Assembly (NCBI RefSeq): GCF_001941485.1 | Contig: NZ_CP009247.1 | Coordinates: 1,302,001-1,366,000 of the forward strand | DNA from: Corynebacterium frankenforstense DSM 45800 | GTDB taxonomy: Bacteria > Actinomycetota > Actinomycetes > Mycobacteriales > Mycobacteriaceae | DNA length: 64,000 nucleotides | Direction: 5' to 3' | In this document: piece by piece, positions 61,093 through 64,000 of the stretch | How the letters are laid out: every line of letters begins with the position of its first letter | Position numbering within the stretch: position 1 is the first letter of the stretch | The notes under the pieces: model-generated | Seen by the model: the letters and a program-made list of their open reading frames with translations, nothing else | Told to the model about the DNA's origin: nothing | Databases searched by the model: none | Translations under genes and position numbers: made by a program

Positions 61093-62141
61093 ACATCGTC
61101 ACCACCGTCGCCATGATCGCGGGCCTGCTGCTGGCCAACGCGTTCTTCGTGGCCAGCGAGTTCTGCCTGATCTCCTCGCGCCGCGACCGCATCGAGTCGC
61201 TGATCGCCCAGGGCAAGCCCGCGGCCAAGAAGGTCCTGCACGCCACCGAGCACCTCTCGATCATGCTGGCCGGCTCCCAGTTCGGCATCACGATCTGCTC
61301 GCTGGTGCTCGGCAAGGTCGCCGAGCCGGCCGTCGCGCACTTCATCGAGGAGCCGTTTCTGGCTCTGGGGCTCCCCGAGGGCCTGCTGCACCCGATCGCC
61401 TTCGCCGTGGCACTGGCCGTGATCACCTTCCTGCACATCCTCTTCGGCGAGATGGTGCCCAAGAACATCGCCATCGCCGGGCCCGAGCGCCTGGCGATGT
61501 GGCTGGCGCCGGCGATCATCGGCTGGGTCAAGATCACCCGCCCGTTCATCGAGTTCCTCAACTGGCTGGCCCGCGTCACCCTGCACGCCGTGGGCATCGA
61601 GCAGAAGGACGAGCTGAACTCGACCGTCGACCAGGAGCAGCTGGCCACGATGCTCGCGGAGTCGCGGGCCGAGGGCTACCTCGACGCCGAGGAGCACGCG
61701 CGCCTGAACAAGGCGCTGCGCACGGAGAACCGGAGCCTCGGCGAGGTCGTCATCCCGCTGGAGAAGGTCCGCACGCTCGACTTCGGCGCCTCCGGCCCGA
61801 CGCTCGGCGAGCTCGAGGAGCTGCTGGTCGAGACCGGCTTCTCCCGCTTCCCGGTCACCGGCCGCGACGGCTCTTTCCTCGGCTACGTCCACGTCAAGGA
61901 CGTGCTGGACCGGATGACCGACGGCGACCCGTCCGAGACCATCCCGCGCGAGCGCCTGCGCCCCCTGATCACCGTCGACGCCGACCAGCCGCTCGACGAG
62001 GCGCTGCACACCCTGCACGTGCGCAACGCCCACATGGCGCAGGTGCGCAAGCTGGGCCGGCTGACCGGCGTGGTCACCCTCGAGGACCTCATCGAGGAGT
62101 ACGTCGGCACCGTCTCCGACTGGACCCACGAGGAGGCCTGA
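61089..62141 (+). CDS. CNNM/CBS-domain membrane protein, second copy (short)
   Basis: The 350-residue paralog has the DUF21 membrane domain (about 1-180) and two CBS domains (SLGEVVIPLEKVRTLD ... GDGSFLGYVHVKDVLD-like repeats) but ends in VGTVSDWTHEEA without a CorC_HlyC domain. Its NIAIAGPERLAMWLAP segment matches the NWAITSPLPVARF segment of the first copy. GTG 61089 overlaps the first gene's stop by four bases. A long/short pair of this family is common in actinobacteria; a heterodimer is plausible. Confidence 0.88.
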   Translation: MNIVTTVAMIAGLLLANAFFVASEFCLISSRRDRIESLIAQGKPAAKKVLHATEHLSIMLAGSQFGITICSLVLGKVAEPAVAHFIEEPFLALGLPEGLLHPIAFAVALAVITFLHILFGEMVPKNIAIAGPERLAMWLAPAIIGWVKITRPFIEFLNWLARVTLHAVGIEQKDELNSTVDQEQLATMLAESRAEGYLDAEEHARLNKALRTENRSLGEVVIPLEKVRTLDFGASGPTLGELEELLVETGFSRFPVTGRDGSFLGYVHVKDVLDRMTDGDPSETIPRERLRPLITVDADQPLDEALHTLHVRNAHMAQVRKLGRLTGVVTLEDLIEEYVGTVSDWTHEEA

Positions 62142-62144
62142 GCC

Positions 62145-62999
62145 GTGCAGGTCCTCGACGAGTCGACCTGGCGCGCGCGGGCGGCCGCCCACGACGCCCG
62201 CGCCGGGGAGTTCACCCGCGACCACCTGGCGCGGCGTGCCCGCGGCGAGAAGCACCCGGTCTTCGACTTCCTCTTCGACTACTACCCCGTGCGCCCCTCG
62301 CACCTGCACCGCTGGCACCCGGGCGTGGGGGTGGCGCTGGCCGGGGACGCGCCGCAGCGCGGCTGGCGCGACTACACCGAGCTTGACGACGGGACCGTGG
62401 CGGCCGACGTGGGCGGTTTCCTCGCCCGTCACGGGCGGGCGCTCTCGCGCATCCGCCACCTGCTGGAGGCCACGGCGGCGCGCCCGGCGCACTTCGACTG
62501 CTTCGGGCTCCACGAGTGGGCGATGGTCTACCGCACCGACCGGCCCCGCCACGACCTGCCCCTGCGCCTGGGTGCGCAGGGCACGGACGAGGTCGTCGAG
62601 TCGCACCAGCTGCGCTGCACCCACTTCGACGCCTTCCGTTTCTTCACCGAGCCGGCCCGCCCGCTCAACATCACGCCCCTGACCCGGGCCGACCAGCCGG
62701 AGCGCGAGCAGTGCGGCTGCCTGCACGCGACGATGGACCTCTACAAGTGGGCCTGGAAGATGGGCCCGCTGGTGCCCGGGGAGCTGTGGCTGGACACCCT
62801 GGACCTCGCGTGGCGGGCCCGCGTGCTCGACATGGAGGCCAGTCCCTACGACTGCCGAGGCCTCGGGTTCGGGGTCGTGGCCGTGGAGACGACGGAGGGC
62901 AAGGCCGAGTACGTCGCCCGGCAGCGGGAGCTGGCCGCGGAGGGCCGTACGCTGCGCTCCCGGCTTGTCGCGGTCCTGGAGGCCGCCGGCGCGCGATAG
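62145..62999 (+). CDS. Conserved actinobacterial protein, annotated elsewhere as 3-methyladenine DNA glycosylase
   Basis: A 284-residue protein with many His, Tyr and Arg residues. Recurring features are FDFLFDYYPVRPSHLHRWHPG, FGLHEWAMVYR, SHQLRCTHFDAFRFF and QCGCLHATMDLYKWAWKMGP. Databases I know of call such proteins 3-methyladenine DNA glycosylase, but none of the HhH or Tag motifs is visible, so that name is doubtful. The His/Cys-rich pattern suggests metal binding. GTG 62145 follows the CBS gene after three bases. TAGACT at 62997-63002 begins at its stop codon. Confidence 0.65.
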   Translation: MQVLDESTWRARAAAHDARAGEFTRDHLARRARGEKHPVFDFLFDYYPVRPSHLHRWHPGVGVALAGDAPQRGWRDYTELDDGTVAADVGGFLARHGRALSRIRHLLEATAARPAHFDCFGLHEWAMVYRTDRPRHDLPLRLGAQGTDEVVESHQLRCTHFDAFRFFTEPARPLNITPLTRADQPEREQCGCLHATMDLYKWAWKMGPLVPGELWLDTLDLAWRARVLDMEASPYDCRGLGFGVVAVETTEGKAEYVARQRELAAEGRTLRSRLVAVLEAAGAR

Positions 63000-63002
63000 A
63001 CT
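62997..63002 (+). promoter_or_regulatory. -10 box for the VWA-domain gene
   Basis: TAGACT overlaps the stop of the preceding gene and lies about 40 bases before GTG 63043, leaving a short leader with GGAAGGAAAC as ribosome site. Confidence 0.45.
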
Positions 63003-63042
63003 GGCCCACCACACGGGAAAGTTGACGGAAGGAAACGCAACA

Positions 63043-64000
63043 GTGGCAGGCCGGCACAGGACGGACACGGACTCCCCCAAGGTCGCGGGCTGGCTGATCG
63101 TCGCGGTGATCCTGGTCATCGCGCTGATCACCGCCCTCATCGCGTGGTTCGCGCTGCGCGACAGCGAGCGGAGCGCGCGCAGCGAGGCCGAGGGCGACTG
63201 CATCGAGGGCGAGCTGACGCTGCCGGTCGCCGAGGCCTTCCCCGGCGCCGCCGACGAGCTCATCGCGGCCTACCGCGACTCCGCGCCGGTGGTGCGCGAC
63301 CACTGCATCGTGCCCGAGACGGCCCCGGTGGCCGACGCTGCGGTCTTCGTGGGCGTGGACTCGCCGGCCGCGGACGCCGCGCTCAAGGCCGCCGACCGCT
63401 CGCGGGGCACCGCCTCGCCGCAGCCGGCGGGCACGAAGGCCGTGGGCCTGGCCGCCCGCGAGGCCGCGGGCCCCGAGTCGACGGCCGCCGACCAGGTGGT
63501 CTACCCCGCCGGGGACCAGACCGACATCGCCGTCACCGCGGCGGCGAAGCTGGCCGGTGACGACGCCGCCGAGCTGCTCAAGCGCGACCGCGGCGAGAAG
63601 CTCGCGGACGCCGACGGCTCGCGCCCGGTCGCCGCGACCGAGGCCACCGCACCGGAGGACACCGAGTTCACGCCGATCGAGGGTGCCGAGCTGAGTCTCT
63701 CCGCCATCCCGCTCGACGCCGCCGGCGCCGACGCGGACGAGGAGGTCACCCGCGCGGCGGCCGACTTCACCGAGTTCGCGGGCGGCCGCAACAGCGCGGA
63801 GGCCGACCGCCCGGACGACGCGCTCTACGCGGCCGCGGGAACCGCCGCCACCGGGGACGGTGACCGTGACGACGCCGCAGCTGCGCCGGCCGACGGCGCG
63901 GCCCACGACACGCTGTTCCTCGTCGACACCTCCGCGGCCATGGAGCCCCAGGCCGACGGCCTGGCCGCCGCGGTGGGCGGGCCCGCCGCGAAGCTGGCCG
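63043..64000 (+). CDS. Membrane-anchored protein with C-terminal VWA domain (cut by window end)
   Basis: The frame from GTG 63043 is open to the window end (319 codons). It starts with a short basic, Asp/Ser-containing head, then one membrane helix (VAGWLIVAVILVIALITALIAWFAL, about residues 15-38). The next 230 residues are Ala/Asp/Glu-rich and resemble a periplasmic-binding-like region (EAFPGAADELIAAYRDSAPVV). From about residue 290 a VWA domain begins: DTLFLVDTSAAM contains the MIDAS DxSxx. The protein probably faces the outside of the cell and binds a ligand through the VWA metal site. Relatives of this arrangement occur next to gnd/CBS genes in corynebacteria. Confidence 0.82.
   Translation, partial: MAGRHRTDTDSPKVAGWLIVAVILVIALITALIAWFALRDSERSARSEAEGDCIEGELTLPVAEAFPGAADELIAAYRDSAPVVRDHCIVPETAPVADAAVFVGVDSPAADAALKAADRSRGTASPQPAGTKAVGLAAREAAGPESTAADQVVYPAGDQTDIAVTAAAKLAGDDAAELLKRDRGEKLADADGSRPVAATEATAPEDTEFTPIEGAELSLSAIPLDAAGADADEEVTRAAADFTEFAGGRNSAEADRPDDALYAAAGTAATGDGDRDDAAAAPADGAAHDTLFLVDTSAAMEPQADGLAAAVGGPAAKLA

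Noticed and set aside
60849..63263. Leftward open frame of about 800 codons
   Set aside because: It lies opposite the two CBS genes and the glycosylase-like gene, has the Asp/Gly/Leu/Val-heavy composition of antisense frames in high-GC DNA and shows no motif. The same holds for long antisense frames at 12795-15194, 48341-50722, 10636-12723 and 3036-4811.

Overview
The window is one contiguous piece of a high-GC actinobacterial chromosome, most likely a Corynebacterium. The evidence is mycothiol ligase (mshC), RbpA, a polyprenol-phosphate-mannose synthase beside Lnt, a pupylation cluster without proteasome subunits, type II NADH dehydrogenase, and a gene order (mshC, hisEG, aspA, arc-dop-pup-pafABC, tatAC, helicase, lnt-ppm1-rbpA, bioAD, ndh, thiD, gnd) that matches what I know of C. 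glutamicum. Start codons are often GTG, operons are tightly overlapped (ATGA/GTGA), and many genes carry a TAnnnT -10 box 6-8 bases before the start codon, the pattern of leaderless mRNAs.

Layout. 1-6.2 kb: the end of mshC, a small acidic protein, a HAD phosphatase, hisE-hisG, then aspA and a Dcu-type C4-dicarboxylate transporter. 6.2-11.5 kb: two DUF202 membrane proteins divergent from fhs, a DUF6230/DUF6114 pair (the second frameshifted) and a RecB-like nuclease. 11.5-24.6 kb: M18 peptidase, TrmI, arc-dop-pup-pafA, two WYL regulators, tatA-tatC and a Ski2-like helicase. 24.6-32.5 kb: M24 peptidase, a CobK-like protein, FxsA, Lnt, Ppm1, RbpA, a zinc-finger protein, YceI and a winged-helix protein. 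32.5-38.6 kb is the accessory stretch: an array of ten short palindromes, a DUF222/HNH protein of different composition, a two-gene ABC exporter and a gene-free hairpin-rich region with an orphan palindrome. 38.6-48.2 kb: MFS exporter, bioA-bioD, a phosphoribosyltransferase, an FAD oxidoreductase, a divergent cyclopropane-synthase relative, ndh, and a TPP riboswitch before a ThiD-TenA fusion. 48.3-51.8 kb: a pyruvate formate-lyase locus with a structured leader. 51.8-64 kb: methyltransferase, CorA, a DeoR operon, gnd, a DEAD-box helicase, two CBS-domain membrane proteins, a glycosylase-like protein and the start of a VWA-domain protein.

How it fits together. AspA plus Dcu gives aspartate-to-fumarate conversion and C4-dicarboxylate exchange; PflB/PflA makes formate and acetyl-CoA without oxygen; Fhs puts formate onto tetrahydrofolate. 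Together they suggest a facultative or anaerobic lifestyle with fumarate as a probable electron sink, beside ndh for aerobic growth.

Most notable: (1) pyruvate formate-lyase is split into a 703-residue catalytic protein that lacks the glycyl-radical loop and a separate 83-residue protein that carries it, both with their own translation signals; (2) ten near-palindromic 15-bp repeats (GCAGTGAYCYACTGC) at 45-81 bp spacing lie directly upstream of a DUF222/HNH gene, and the first copy supplies the stop codon of the preceding gene. I know of no described system matching this second arrangement.
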